DNA from: Callaeas wilsoni
Lineage: Eukaryota > Chordata > Aves > Passeriformes > Callaeidae
Direction of reading: 5' to 3'
Length of the DNA stretch: 64,000 bases
Assembly (NCBI GenBank): GCA_013398955.1
Contig: VWPU01014907.1
Coordinates: 87,636 to 151,635 of the forward strand
In this document: positions 13,021 to 24,908 of the stretch, piece by piece
Layout of the letters: every line of letters begins with the position of its first letter
Position numbering within the stretch: position 1 is the stretch's first letter
Notes under the pieces: generated by a model
The model's database searches: none
What the model saw: only the letters and a program-made list of their open reading frames with translations
What the model was told of the DNA's origin: nothing
Program-made: the position numbers and the translations under genes

Positions 13021-14242
13021 CATGGAAGTACAAGGTGAACATAATTAGAACAAATTTGAATCTAATTTACAGTCTCTTGAGTGGAAGATAAGATGATGCG
13101 CCTCTGTGTACTTCTACTAAGTTATCTGTATTTGAGGAAAAAGCCAGAAGTAATTCATCATTGCTGGAATGTAACCTACTCCACAATGACAGCAGTTTTT
13201 AATTTCAGCTGCTCATGGGAAAGATATATGAAGAGTAGTGTAAGGAATTTTTAAGGTTCTCCTCAGTCAATGTAATGTTTTCTTTTAGCCTCATTCCTTC
13301 TAAATTCAAGTAGTTTCTCCTGGAAACAGTCAGTGTGTAACACTGACACTTTTTGATGTTTCTGATTTAAAAAATAATTCTTTTGCCTCAGGAATCTAGC
13401 CCCAAAATGAGAATAGTGTGTTCACAATGCTTTATTTTTAGATCTGCATGCTTATATTTTAGAAAAAGTAACTCCTAAAGTGCTTTAAATGCTAACCTTT
13501 TATTTTTTTATCTGAGAAGTGCAGGCACGTATGGTTTTTGTGGCTCTTTGCCAAAAGATTATCATTTACATAAATATTTCTTTCAAAGGCGTAGTTTAAG
13601 ACATTGAGCTCAGGAGGTTAGAATAGAGACTTCAATCTGCACACCAGCAGTGGGCTATTGGCTTCTGAACAGTAGCTTTGTTCATCGTATTCGGAACACT
13701 GTTCGCATTCAGACTTAAGTAGAGCTGGCATTAAAAATCAGCTAATTTGTTTCATGTGATTCATCAGCTGTGCGTTTTATTTAAATCTATGTCACATTCT
13801 CTTTTGGCATTTTATTTTGTAGATTGAAGTGTTGAAGTAGGCCACTCTTTAACTCTTCAGTTCCTGACTTGAAAAGTGACTTAATTTTTACTTTTCCAGT
13901 GTTGAACTCCTGTCTAAAATGCTTACAGTAAATATATAGAATGAATATATATAACTAAAGCATGCATTAAGGATCTTGTTTTTTTCCACCATCTGATGTT
14001 TGATTTAAAACATACATATTTACAGTCAGTTTAGTTGTAGTGTTATATGGGGCAAAATAGAACAACTTAAGGTAGTAGCTAAATATTAGTGTAAAGTATG
14101 CATTTCTCAGATTCTGTGTAGTATACATTACTTTGATACTGCCAATATTCTTATTTTTTTCTTTTGGCCTTTCGCTCCTTGAGGTTAGGACTACTTTCAG
14201 CTTTGATTAGATTTCTTTAAACTCTGCTGGAGAATGAACTGT

Positions 14243-14262
14243 TTCCAAACAATTGTTTGGAA
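14243..14262. repeat. 20-bp perfect palindrome
   Basis: The half-arm TTCCAAACAA is followed directly by its reverse complement TTGTTTGGAA with no spacer. The symmetry stops at both ends. Confidence 0.85.
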
Positions 14263-16309
14263 TTGTAGTCTTTGAGTGTCAAGTTTGTCTTCTCACAGAA
14301 GCACCACCTTTTATTCTCTTAAGGCTGGAGTCTCTGAAGTCTTGCACACATTGAGCTTCCCTAAAGTGGATAATCCAGCTGCCATCTGGACAATGTCCCA
14401 TAACGATTTGCAGAATCAGAACCTTTGTTAGAATAGGCTACACTTGCTTTTATGCTTTATATTTGTTACATTTTTCCTGTGCTATAAAGTAACCTCTCAC
14501 TGTGAAGTTATTCATAGACACTGTTTATGACAGCATGGTATGGCAGTATCCCCCGTCTGTTAGGTACATGGTCCATTTAGATGTTTTCTGGTAAAATTTA
14601 TAGGAATTTGTTAATTCTATCCTTAGTTTTTGGCAAGAATGTTGTAAAAGATCAGATTGAAAGATTAACACAGCTGAAATACATTTTTAATGCGATGAAG
14701 TTGCACTTACTTCAAGCATGTAGCATTGATTCTCAATTCTTTTATTTTTCTTAACATTAAATGCTAAGTATTCTGTGTAAATCTGCCACTTTTGTCTCTG
14801 GAATAATCCCATGGTACATAAAATTCTACTCTCTATGGAGGATCTGAAAATAAAGATAAGATTGTTGCTTTTAAAAAGCAGACGAATTGTGAAATAGAGT
14901 AAGATTGTTCAGCTAATGGTAGACTTGGTTCATTAGCTCTATAAAAAGTACAATTCAATTACAACTGGTTGGGGGTGTCTTTTAAGTGTTTGGTTTTTTC
15001 TTTTCAAAGACACAATGTGAGTGTGAATTTATTTAGTGTAAGAGATTCCTGGTGTACTGATGATTTACTGAGTGTACGTGAGTCTCCTTCCTTCCTTCCC
15101 TTCCATGCCTCAGTGCACTCATTTCCCCCATGACAGCATTGGTAGTTGCCTTAGCTCTTTTAATTGTCCAGTAGTCGGAGAAAACGCACTTTATTTGTTC
15201 TATGCTGCCACCTTCTTTTTGGCAAGTTACAGCAGCTCACAGAGCAGCAAACATATCTATGCTGTTACCCATCATGGAGCTGTAGTCTTAACATGTCTTT
15301 GAGAACAGCCATTTGTATAAAGTTTTTTCGTTTTTTCTTCTCATAATTTTTTTCTATTTTTACTTTACGTACAGTGTGGTTACTTCACTGGTATCCATAT
15401 AGAGCACTGTCACAGTCACTTTATAGCCATTACTGTGACTGTGTTCACCATTCTCAGTGCATTCTTTCACTGTTTACATTTTTATTATGCTGGGCGTGAG
15501 AAATACTTTTTCATTTTAATAATCTTTAATTTAGATTATCATTTCTCATTTGATATGAGATACCAGTACTATGAGATGAAACATCAAATAAGATAGGTCC
15601 ATCTGACCAACAATGTCAGCCTCCATCACTTGCTTGGTAGGAGCTTTTCATAAACTTCCACAAGACTAACATTTAGTCCTTCTACTTGTTCCTTCCTGAA
15701 ACTCCCCTTTATACTAGTGCTCACAAAACCCCCACTGTTGCTTGACAATAGTCAAAATGCATGAACAGTCCCTTACATTGATCATGTCTCATGGTTTTGT
15801 TGTTTTCACTTGTTTGTGGCTTTTTCTTAGAAGGTGAATTGCTTGAAAGCAGGTGGTTGTTTTCCCACTTTTTACAATGGATGCACAGTTAGATTTTGAT
15901 CAACTTCTAAGATGCCTGTTCCTTTTACAAAAAGTTAGTTAAAAATGAGATTGTTTTTACCATGGAATTTCTGAATTGCATATAGGAATTTGAATAGATA
16001 TTTGAGGTTAAAGTTCACAAATGTTAACTTCCTCTTTGGATTTGACATTGCTGATGTATGGCTTCTTTGACATTTCTCTGAAGCATACCATTAGATCAGA
16101 TTGTTCAGCAGTTTGAGTGTTTTGCATATTAGAAAACATTACATTGATCTTTCTGCGGACAGTGCAGCTCTCTATGCATTCTCTTATTTTTCAGAGAACA
16201 GGGAGAATGGGTGCAAGTGTACTAGTATTTCACCCTAGAATATTACTTTGTAAACTGAAGTCATACTCTAATAAATATGATTTATGATGTATCTAATTTC
16301 ACCCCCTAG

Positions 16310-16488
16310 AATTTCAAAGAATATTCCTACGACTAAAGATGTTGAACCTCTACTTGAAATTGATGCAGATATACGGAACTTTGAAGTATTTTTATCCTCA
16401 CGAACACCTGTCCTTGTTGCACGTGATGTAAGAACCTTTTTGCCTTGTACTGTGAACTTGGATCCCAAGCTACGGGAAATCATTGCAG
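16310..16488 (+). CDS. KIDINS220: KIDINS220 coding exon
   Basis: The exon completes the split Arg and then gives 59 codons ([18 protein letters not shown]..., [19 protein letters not shown]..., [14 protein letters not shown]), with a final G that opens the next Asp codon. These blocks are nearly invariant in vertebrate KIDINS220 and lie at the C-terminal edge of the KAP region. The acceptor is CACCCCCTAG and the donor CAG|GTGAGT, a near-consensus site. The phase pattern is 2 in, 1 out. Confidence 0.96.
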
Positions 16489-16857
16489 GTGAGTATGCCT
16501 TCAAATAAATGGAAAATGACAAATCTATTACTTATTTTAAGTAGAGCTACTTGGCGTGTCACACAGAACACTTGTTCATCAGATCATACCTTCAGGTTGT
16601 CTGATTTGACTTCAGTAAGAGGCCATTCCGTTTCACTTAATAGTTTTGCTGTAACAGCCAGACTATACAAGACTAAAACTTCTCTTTTGGAGGGGGAAGT
16701 CCACTGTTCCTGCTTTGCAGAGCACTTCAGGAGATAGAGGAAACCAATACACACAATGATATTTTAGTAGAAGAGATGCAAGTTGACTTCAGATCTTTGT
16801 TAACAATTTTGAAAATATATGTAAAACTCTGTAGAAATTAAGTCAGTGAAACAAAGT

Positions 16858-16916
16858 CTTCTCCAGGCTGAAGAACCCCAACTCTGTCAGCCTTTCCTCA
16901 TAGGAGAGTTGTTCCT
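16858..16916 (-). mobile_element. Small CR1 fragment
   Basis: About 59 bases (CTCCAGGCTGAAGAACCCCA then CTCTGTCAGCCTTTCCTCAT) match the antisense of the CR1 region that recurs at about 17275-17330 in the larger element. It abuts that element's 3' end and lacks its own 3' terminus, so it is a separate piece or a duplication. Confidence 0.75.
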
Positions 16917-19290
16917 CAGAATCTTATAAAGGCTTGGGTTGAAAGGGACCTTAAAGGTGATCTAGTTCCACCCCCCCTGCCATGTGCAAGGACATCTTTC
17001 ACTAGACCAGGTTGCTCAGAACCCCATCCAACCTGGTCTTGAACACTTCCATTGTTGGGGCATCCATAAGTTCTCTGGGCAACCTGCTCCAGTACCTCAC
17101 CACCTTCACGGTAAAGAATTTCTTCCTAACATCTAATCTAAACCTCCTCTCAGTTTGAAGCCATCCCCCCTTGTTCTATCACTATGTGTCCCTGTAAATA
17201 GTCTCCCTCCACATTTCTTGTAGACTCTCTCCAGGTGCTGGAAGGCTGCAATTAGGTCACCCCAAAGCCTTCTCTTTTTCAGGCTGAAAAATCCCAGTTC
17301 TCTCAGCCTTTCCTCATAGGAGAGATGTTCCATCCCTCATCAGTCATCTTTGTGGCCTCCTCTGGACTTGCTCAAATACATTGATGTCCTTCTTGTTCTG
17401 GGGACCCCAGAGCAGCAATGTGGGTGAGGTCTCACCAGGGCAGAGTAGAAGGGCAGAATCCCCTTCCTCATCTGCTGTCCACACTGCTTTGGATGCAGCC
17501 CAGGGCACCTTTGGCTTTCTGAGCTGCAAGGGCTGGGTCATGTCCAGCATCTCACCCACCAGCACCCTGAAGTCCTCAGCAGGGCTCCTTTGCATCTTCA
17601 TCCCCCAGCCTGGATTGTTACTGAGGGTTGACCCAACACAGGTGATCTTGTTAAACCTCATAAAATTCCCGTAGGTCCACTTCCTGAGCTTGTCTAGGTC
17701 CCTCTGGATGGCATCCCATCCCTCAGATGTGTCAACAGCAACACTCAGCTTGGTGTAATCTGCAGACTGGCTGAGGATGCACTCATCCCTTCATTCATGT
17801 CATTAATGCAAATACTAAATAGCACTGGTCCCAGTATGGACCCCTGAGGGACACCACTTGTCACTGATGTCTGTTGGGACTCTGAGCCATTGACCACTAC
17901 CCTCTGGATGCAATTGTCCACACCCAGTTTCTTACCTATGTAACAGTCTACCCATCAAATATATCTCCAATGTTGAGAGAAGGATATTGTGGGGGACTAC
18001 GTGAAAAGCTTTGTAGAAGTCCAGATAACTGATATGTGTAGCCCTTCCCTTGTCCACTGATGCAGTCACTCCATCACAGAAGGCCACAGGATTGGTCAGG
18101 CAGGACTTCCCTGTGGCGAAGCCATTGCTGGCTGTCTTGAATCACCTCTGTCTTCCGTGTGCCTTAGCAAAACTTCTCAGAGGATCTGGTCCATAATCTT
18201 CAAAGGCACAGAGGTGAGGCTGACAGGCCACTAGTTCCTGGGGTCCTCCTTGCTACCGTTTTTAAGAATTTGCAATCTATCCATCTCTTGATGTAGAGGG
18301 CAACCTCTCCTCCCTTCCTTCCTCTCCTGTGCCTTTTGAACAGCTTGTAGCCATTGATGCTTGCGCTGCAGTCATAGGATTCATCCACCAAGTTTCTGGA
18401 ATGGCAGCTAGGTCATAGCTTTCTAGCAGCACGGTGGCTTCCAGCTTCTCCTGTTAGTTGCCCACTCTGTGTGCACTCAGTGGAGGCACATCAGCTGGGC
18501 TGTCAGCTGTGTCACCTTCTTAGAGCAACACCCTTTAATTCCTTTGAAGTATTTCAGTGGTGTTTCCCTGTTGACTTCTGTTACCTCAGGAGTTCCTGAC
18601 TGATCTCCATAAGACTTTCAGTGGAGAAATTGTTCCTGATGTCAAACATGAATGTCCCCTGGCACAGGTGCCTTTTGCCTGCTGGGATGAGAATACAGAG
18701 TCCCTGGATCTTGGCTTTTTTTTGGTGACTGTTCTGTCTCAGGGAGGCCAGAGCATTATTCCAGCAGTTTCTGTCCTCTGACTCTCTCATGCTTCTTAAT
18801 CTTTCTGCTTCCTTACTTAACTCTGCCACCAGGCTGGACCAAGGTTGTCTGCCTGGTCATGTCTCACAGCCGTTGTCTCTGCTGCCATCTGAGATTGGTG
18901 ACAGGCTCTGCCCCGCCCCGCGGCCTGAGGCCTGGATGGGAGCTCTGTCTGGGTTGTCACATCCTTTCTGGTGAGTGCACAGGACAATAGGTTTCTGCCT
19001 TGTGGATGCCATATCTCAGCTCCTTCCGAGAGGATGATGACCACCAAGGGGGCTCACCTCTTGAGCAGAGTGACTACACCCTTCCTGCTCCCCTGGCCGA
19101 ACAAACTACCTTGTCACACTCCCTGGGCCGAGGCTTGTTGGAGACCTTTGTTTCTTTGGCAACTCCCAGGTCTCCGTAGCACCTTCTCTGAGAGCATTGA
19201 CAGCCCCTGGTGGATCAGAAGAGGCCCCTGTGTGTTGGGATTTGTCACTCTGCCATAGTACAGACCAGCCTTGGAGCACCTTCTTTTGGA
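16917..19290 (-). mobile_element. CR1 LINE, antisense, internally deleted and inactive
   Basis: Read on the - strand, the right half shows the start of the ORF2 endonuclease (EKLEATVLLESYDL, then DCSASINGYKLF and RRGRKGGEVALYIK). The left half shows reverse transcriptase and 3' CR1 sequence (PVSLTSVP-like, then SYEERLRELGFFSLKKRRL, and the typical 3' end near TTGGGTTGAAAGGGACCTTA read on +). Near 18240-18250 the frame jumps from endonuclease straight to late RT, so roughly 1 kb of ORF2 is missing compared with a complete CR1. The RT active-site block normally FADD reads as SADY near 17790, and a one-base loss breaks the endonuclease near 18395. Sequence to about 19290 is probably the 5' / ORF1-like part (coiled KEAERLRSMRESE); that right border is approximate. 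Confidence 0.88.
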
Positions 19291-19596
19291 GAGTGACTGT
19301 TAGGTTCCTTTATGCCACATTTAAAAAAAAAATCTAAATGTTTAGAGACATTTAATATGCTACATAAATTTATGTGATAAACCGTCCTAACTTTCTTAAA
19401 GACTCTATGTAGATGTGATCATCAAGAGAAATCAACCAAATCCAGCTGAAATTTGGCATTCTTCTTGATGTTCTACTTGATGAGTTCTGATTGGAGTAAA
19501 TATACAAAAATGTACTGTAATGAATTGGCAAACAAATAAAAACTTTTCCAAATACTTCAAGCAAAATCTCATTCGCGTTACCTATTTATTTTTCAG

Positions 19597-19823
19597 ATGT
19601 TCGTGCTGCAAGAGATCAGATGAATATTGGAGGACTTCCTTATCCCACCTTGCCTTTACATGAGGCCCCTGCTAGAGCAACATCTCTGTTCAGTCAGCCT
19701 TCCTCAGCTTGCTCTTCTACAACCTCTTTCAATGGGCCTTTCAATAGCGGAGTGTTGTCCCCACAACCTCACAGCAGTTACTATAGTGGTATGACAGGAC
19801 CTCAGCATCCATTTTACAATCGG
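19597..19823 (+). CDS. KIDINS220: KIDINS220 coding exon: proline/serine-rich segment
   Basis: After the split Asp codon come 75 codons: VRAARDQMNIGGLPYP, PLHEAPARA, FNGPFNSGVLSPQPHSSYYS, GMTGPQHPFYNR. This is the Pro/Ser/Tyr-rich cytoplasmic linker after the KAP region. The alternate vertebrate spelling VRAAREQISIGG is clearly related. The acceptor is TTATTTTTCAG and the donor CGG|GTAAAT. The exon starts in phase 1 and ends in phase 0, the first of a run of phase-0 junctions. Confidence 0.96.
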
Positions 19824-22800
19824 GTAAATAATCGAGATCCAATTAACATTCTTCTGATTTAGTCTGGTAATACTGCAGATGTCATCTATTAAATATTAAA
19901 ATACCCATGCAAGTTTTATTTAGGAGTGGAGAAAAGTCCAAAAGCTGACAAATTTTGCAGTTATGTTCAGTCGCTGTTGTCTGGGAAAGAAACATGGTAA
20001 ATGGCATCAGAAAAACAAATTAGTCAATTGTAGGATATTGCAGGGCTTTTTTTTTTTTTTGGGATGAACTGCTCAGTTGTTCGCATGCTCACAGACATTG
20101 GGAGGGATCCTGTCGTTTTTTGGTGACTTTTGTTAAAATATACAGAAGGTCAAGTGGGGAGATACATTATAAGAATGTATGTCTGCCTTCCCTTTTGTCT
20201 CTTTTTAAAGTTATTCCAGGATCTTTGCCCTAAGATGGTGTTGTACTAGTTCAAAGGAATTAACATGAATTGCATAAAACATACATTTTTGAGCTATTTG
20301 TGGGCCTCAGAAAACATAGTGCTGGGAATGGCTCACGTGAAAATTGAATGAAGTGCCTTACTCTATAGTTGAATAGAGTCTAAACTTTCTGATTTTGTGG
20401 GATGTATTCAGTATTTTTAAACTTTATTTTTCGCTTTTTTTTTTCTGCAGTACTGTCATGAAAAAAACACAGCTGATATAAGTCATAGCTTACTTCTATA
20501 GACAGGAAATAGCCTCAACATTAAGTAGATTTGACTGTAGGTAAACATATAACCTAGTAAGGTGAAAAGTAAATTGAGTTATTCCTAAATCAGTGTTTGT
20601 TAACCAAGACAAAAAAATATATATGTAAGCCGGAACTTTTTAGGTTATCTATTCTAAAATTATTCTTATTTACCTTCAAGACAGTAACAGTATGCTGTTT
20701 TGTTGAAAATAACGTAAAATAACATCTGTTTTTAAGTAGTCCAATGCTGATAAATGCTTGACACATGAATATTTGTGCTGATACTAAATCAGCTTAGTCC
20801 AAGTAGATATTTCACTGGAAGCCCTGTTTTTGTGTCTGTTTTGTCCTGTTTTGTGTTACTGTACATGACAAGGTTTAAAGTCAGGGGTGATAAACTGTTT
20901 TTGGCTCCAATAAGCATTAGAGAAGCAATTATTGGTGAGTCATAAGCTGTTCTTTCAATGAGTTTATTTGTTCATTTCTGTTAAGGCTTACAGGCATGCT
21001 TACTTTTTTGCCTGCTGAAGACTAAAATACTTCAGTTTTGGCCTTTCTCTCTGGAATTTTATGCTGCCCTTCTAAAGTATAATTGTTTTTAGTATGTCAC
21101 TTAAAAAATATTGTTAGATAATTGTATTCATTACTTTGGACTCATAAAGGTACTGTCATGAACACCACATACTGAGATAAGTGATGAGATGCTTTTAAAA
21201 GTAGAAAGTTCATGCTGAAAAATGGTTTCCTTCAGCATTTTCAATCATATTTCATTTCTCAGGTTTTTGTAAAAATGGTGTTTAAAAACAGAATAGCAAC
21301 TGAAGAATAGACTCTCCCCAGTAGAAGTTTCCATGAAAAGTCTTGGATACTGGTATGACACAACACAATGGATTCAAATACTTCTGTGGAAGTGGTTGGA
21401 TTTTATTCAAAAACACCCTCAGTTCTGGGAGTATGTGCCATATTCTGACCAGTAAATGGTTCATGTCCTGTTGTCTTTAAGCATTCATTTATGCTTAAGT
21501 AAAAAACTCTTGAGCTGTTGGGGAAAACACCCTTTATTTTTGGAAAATACAAATTTTTTTTATTATATATGTTTCTTCTTTTTTCTTTAGATTCTCCTAT
21601 GTTATGGACCTGGAACTTCCAGTGATGTTATCTATTAATTTTTGGTTTAAAACCAAGTTCTTCCTCTGGTTAGCTGTAAAGGGAAGATTATGGTCCCATT
21701 TAGAAGCTCTTCAGTTTAGCACTCTGGCTCTCAGTATAGTGCTAAGCTGGACATGTACCCTTTACCACTGTCTAATGGCCTGGCTGCAAGCTGAATTCAA
21801 GTTCAGCTTCTCAAAATTGCTGCTCTCATGGATCATTGTGGAGATGATGTTTCTCACAGGGAAGGTCAGAGCAGTAGGCAAGTCTAATTGGGATTTCCTG
21901 GGTGGGAACGAGAAATTATGGTATGTGAATACTTTTTTTTTTTTGACAAAAGAGGAGAAAATTATTTGATGTCTTGAAAAAATGATGTTTTGCTACATCC
22001 ATTAAGCTTTGTAGGCTATCTGCAGACTTGAAGAGCAACTCTACACTGATTTATGCCCAATACATATTTATATTGATGCCACGTTTTCATGATACCTGTA
22101 TTGTACTTCAAATGAAGATTGAGTCTCTAGTGCTTGGCCTGTAATGGAGAATTAATCCCACAGTTGGGAAACAGTGGAGTAGCTGAAATGGGCTCAGGGG
22201 TTGATTAGAAGTTATGAGAAGATTGTGGGATAATTGCCTTAGTGGACAGATATTTTCCATTGCTTTGTAGTTGGATGTCATGCAACCAGCAAGCTCCCTG
22301 TGTCTTTCAGAGAAGAGGCTCTGCAGTGAGAGCCAGGCACTTGAATGCAGTTTGATCGTTAAGCATTTCAGGCTTGGGGGTTTTCCACATGGTTTAAGCT
22401 GTTAGTGGAAAACTGAGGCATTCAATTATTCTGTGGTATTTTCTGGAAATTAATCTCTCTTTTAAAAAAACGTTCGTATTATTTGTAGAATGTGCCTTGT
22501 GACAGTGGAATAGTTTTAATTCAGTGAACTTCCCTGCATCGTTCTGTACTAGGCAAATAATAATAAGGCAAAGCCTAGGTAACCAAACTACCCTGTTTAG
22601 ACTAATGGTTACAATGCATATTGTGTAACTTGGTATGTTGGAAGAGCATATGAAATTTTTGTGGTAATTGTGTGAAAGTGCTCAGAGTCTACCTCTAGCA
22701 GCTAAAAATATGGAACCATTTTTATTTTCCATAAAGTGCTCGAAGTTGTAGCATATGCTGTCTACATAAATGATATACTCAGAAATTAAACTTGAATTTC

Positions 22801-23865
22801 TCAGTTCATTTAGAGCTGCTTCTGCATACAGAAGTTTTTAAGTCCTTACTGGCAAATCTAAAGTGGAATATTTCAACAAATTTTATTCCTTGCTCATAGA
22901 TTCTCCCTTGAGTCATAGAATTATTTACTCTATACTGAATTTGGTGCTGTAGGCTAATCAGAATCTTGTCATGTGCAGAAACACAAATCAGATAATATGT
23001 TCTCTTGTGAAATATCTGGATAATACAATTTTGAAAATACTACACATAGAAACATCAGAAATCAGTAATACAGCCATTGTTTTGAGATTTATTTTAGGTT
23101 TTTATGGTGTTTTGTTGGTTTTTAGGTCTTTGTTTTTTTTTTATTTTGAGACTTTTATTAAGAACTGGAGAATGAGTTGAAAGCAATGAGTGCTGTAATT
23201 CTGCTTTTTCTAAAGTCTAAATTAACACCGTCCCTTAAAATGGAATTTGTATTGAACAACAGGCATTAATGTATTTCCAACAAAACAAAGCTCGAATACT
23301 GTCTGCTATAAGTATCTATTCATATGTTTATAAAATCTAGTGTTTGTGGAAGCCCCCAGGTTGGGTGCCACAAATATGGGAAGTTCTAGTGATGCTATTA
23401 TGTATCACACTTTTTATTTATTTGGTACAATTGTCTTGGCTATTATGAATGACTCCAAGTTTTACTGAGCATCTGATTTCTAGTTTAGAAGGTCAGAGAG
23501 TGAAATTGTCACAATTATTCTTAAATTATCCTTTTCCTATATTGAAAACAGGTGTTAGAGTGTAGCTACCAAAACCATTCTGACTCTGTTCCTCCAGAAA
23601 ACTGTTCCAGAGCACCCATTGGCTCGGAGGAAAAAAAGAGGGTCATTTGCTGAGGGATTTTGAAGAACTCACTCCAAAGCTTTTGATTGAATTCTGTTCA
23701 ATGGTTCAATGCAAAAAGTAAAGAAAGCTATTAATAATTGCTCTTTTTTACTTTATGAAACTCAACTAGAGGATGTGTTTTGTTGTAATGATTTTTATTT
23801 TATTATTACATTTTGATTTGTGTAATTGTTTGTCCCTTTTTTGTTACACGTTTTTTTTTCCATAG
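19824..23865 (+). other. KIDINS220: KIDINS220 intron, about 4.0 kb
   Basis: AT-rich, with no recognised repeat family. An exon-like interval at 21591-21920 has a strong pyrimidine acceptor and a GTATGT donor (see findings). Otherwise I see nothing. Confidence 0.8.
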
Positions 23866-23976
23866 CCATTCTTTGCCCCATATCTTTACATGCCAAGGTA
23901 TTACCCTGGCAGTTCTCATCTCATCTCACGTCCACCACTAAAAACGAGTTTGTCCAGAGATCAGAACAATGGCCTA
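23866..23976 (+). CDS. KIDINS220: KIDINS220 coding exon, phase 0-0
   Basis: The exon has 37 codons: PFFAPYLYMPRYYPGSSHLI then SRPPLKTSLSRDQNNGL. It continues the aromatic and proline-rich linker. Borders are TTTTCCATAG and CTA|GTAAGT, a strong donor. The length of 111 bp is a multiple of three, so skipping keeps the frame. Confidence 0.95.
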
Positions 23977-24851
23977 GTAAGTATTTTGAAGGGTAATTCA
24001 AATACTAACCTAGACAATAAATATAGTGAGTAATGAAAATGAAGGTTATTAATGATGATTCTCTGTTAGACAAGTATAAGCTTTATAGTATAAATATTTT
24101 AAGCAAAGGTGTTATTAACATGTAATGTAAATGTATTTTGTTTTAACTTTAGAAATTCCTTACAGAGGAAAACCAATTCTAGCATCCATGCATAAAGATT
24201 AGAGGATAATGACCTGTGATACTGGCAAAAAATATATTAATGAAAATGCCAGCTGTTCAATGGTACCAAAATAGATGTAGTGATATAAGAAAATGAGTGC
24301 TACTTGTAAATTTATGTTCAGTTTTTTTAGTAATATGTCACAAATTCTTTGTATGTGGAGAAGATACATTTACATCCTTTAATGTTGTAAACAATGCTAG
24401 AAACTGGAAGGTCAAATTAAAATGTTAAAAGAAATATTTTAAATGTTTAAGTAAAACAAAATACATTTTATCTTAAGTGTTTTTGCAAGTACATATAATT
24501 CAACTTTACCCATTAGAAGGGCAAAACAAGCAGACTTTTCTAGCTTCCTATAGAATAATAAATTTCCTACTTAACAGTATTTATTTTACTGACAGATGGC
24601 TGTTCAAATGGAATTATGAACTAAGGAAAGATAAAAAAGTAAAAGCCTCACTTGTTGGTCACTTTAATTCTAGGGTATTGATACAATGAACAAGGCTGTT
24701 AAAAGGTGGTGAAAATTTTTAATCACTGAAACAAATGTGTTTCTATTGAATTATGTATTATTATGAGATCATTCTCATTCACTGTTTGCTTCATAATTTT
24801 TGTTGAGCCCTTGATCATTTTACCCAAACCATAATATTTTGTTGTTGTTAG
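23977..24851 (+). other. KIDINS220: KIDINS220 intron, 875 bp
   Basis: AT-rich intron with nothing recognisable apart from splice sites. Confidence 0.85.
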
Positions 24852-24908
24852 GATGTTATCAAGGAGGATGCTGATGAGGGGCTTCCTTCACCCACAGACC
24901 CCTCAATG
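24852..24908 (+). CDS. KIDINS220: KIDINS220 small coding exon, phase 0-0
   Basis: The 57-bp exon encodes DVIKEDADEGLPSPTDPSM, matching the acidic EVIKEDAAEGLSSPTD stretch of mammalian KIDINS220. Borders are TTGTTAG and ATG|GTAAAT. It lies 6.3 kb upstream of the next exon. Small size and modest splice sites make it a likely alternative exon. Confidence 0.92.

Larger units (their letters stand above)
1142..16309 (+). other. KIDINS220: KIDINS220 intron, about 15.2 kb
   Basis: This is mostly AT-rich sequence without coding signal. It holds a purine-rich tract (about 1740-2270), a 28-bp GC-rich minisatellite with a GC-rich skirt (4222-4620), an A/C-rich low-complexity block (5381-5594), an imperfect 31-bp tandem duplication (8792-8852), a T-rich run (9331-9365), a GC-richer unidentified segment (about 12245-13020) and a 20-bp perfect palindrome (14243-14262). 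The open frames here are short, and several overlap the low-complexity blocks. Confidence 0.85.
16489..19596 (+). other. KIDINS220: KIDINS220 intron, about 3.1 kb, mostly CR1
   Basis: About 2.4 kb of this intron is CR1-derived (separate entries). The remaining 370 bases on the left and 300 on the right show no feature. Confidence 0.85.

Noticed and set aside
12157..13023. 134-, 78-, 76- and 73-codon frames
   Set aside because: They overlap on both strands in a GC-richer segment, with no similarity to a known protein.
17381..17674. 97-codon + strand frame
   Set aside because: It is the antisense of the CR1 reverse transcriptase region.
21604..21969. 121-codon hydrophobic frame as a membrane protein gene
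   Set aside because: It starts at an internal ATG, has no family resemblance and no promoter, and runs into a T-rich tract. Kept only as an exon-like interval in the findings.
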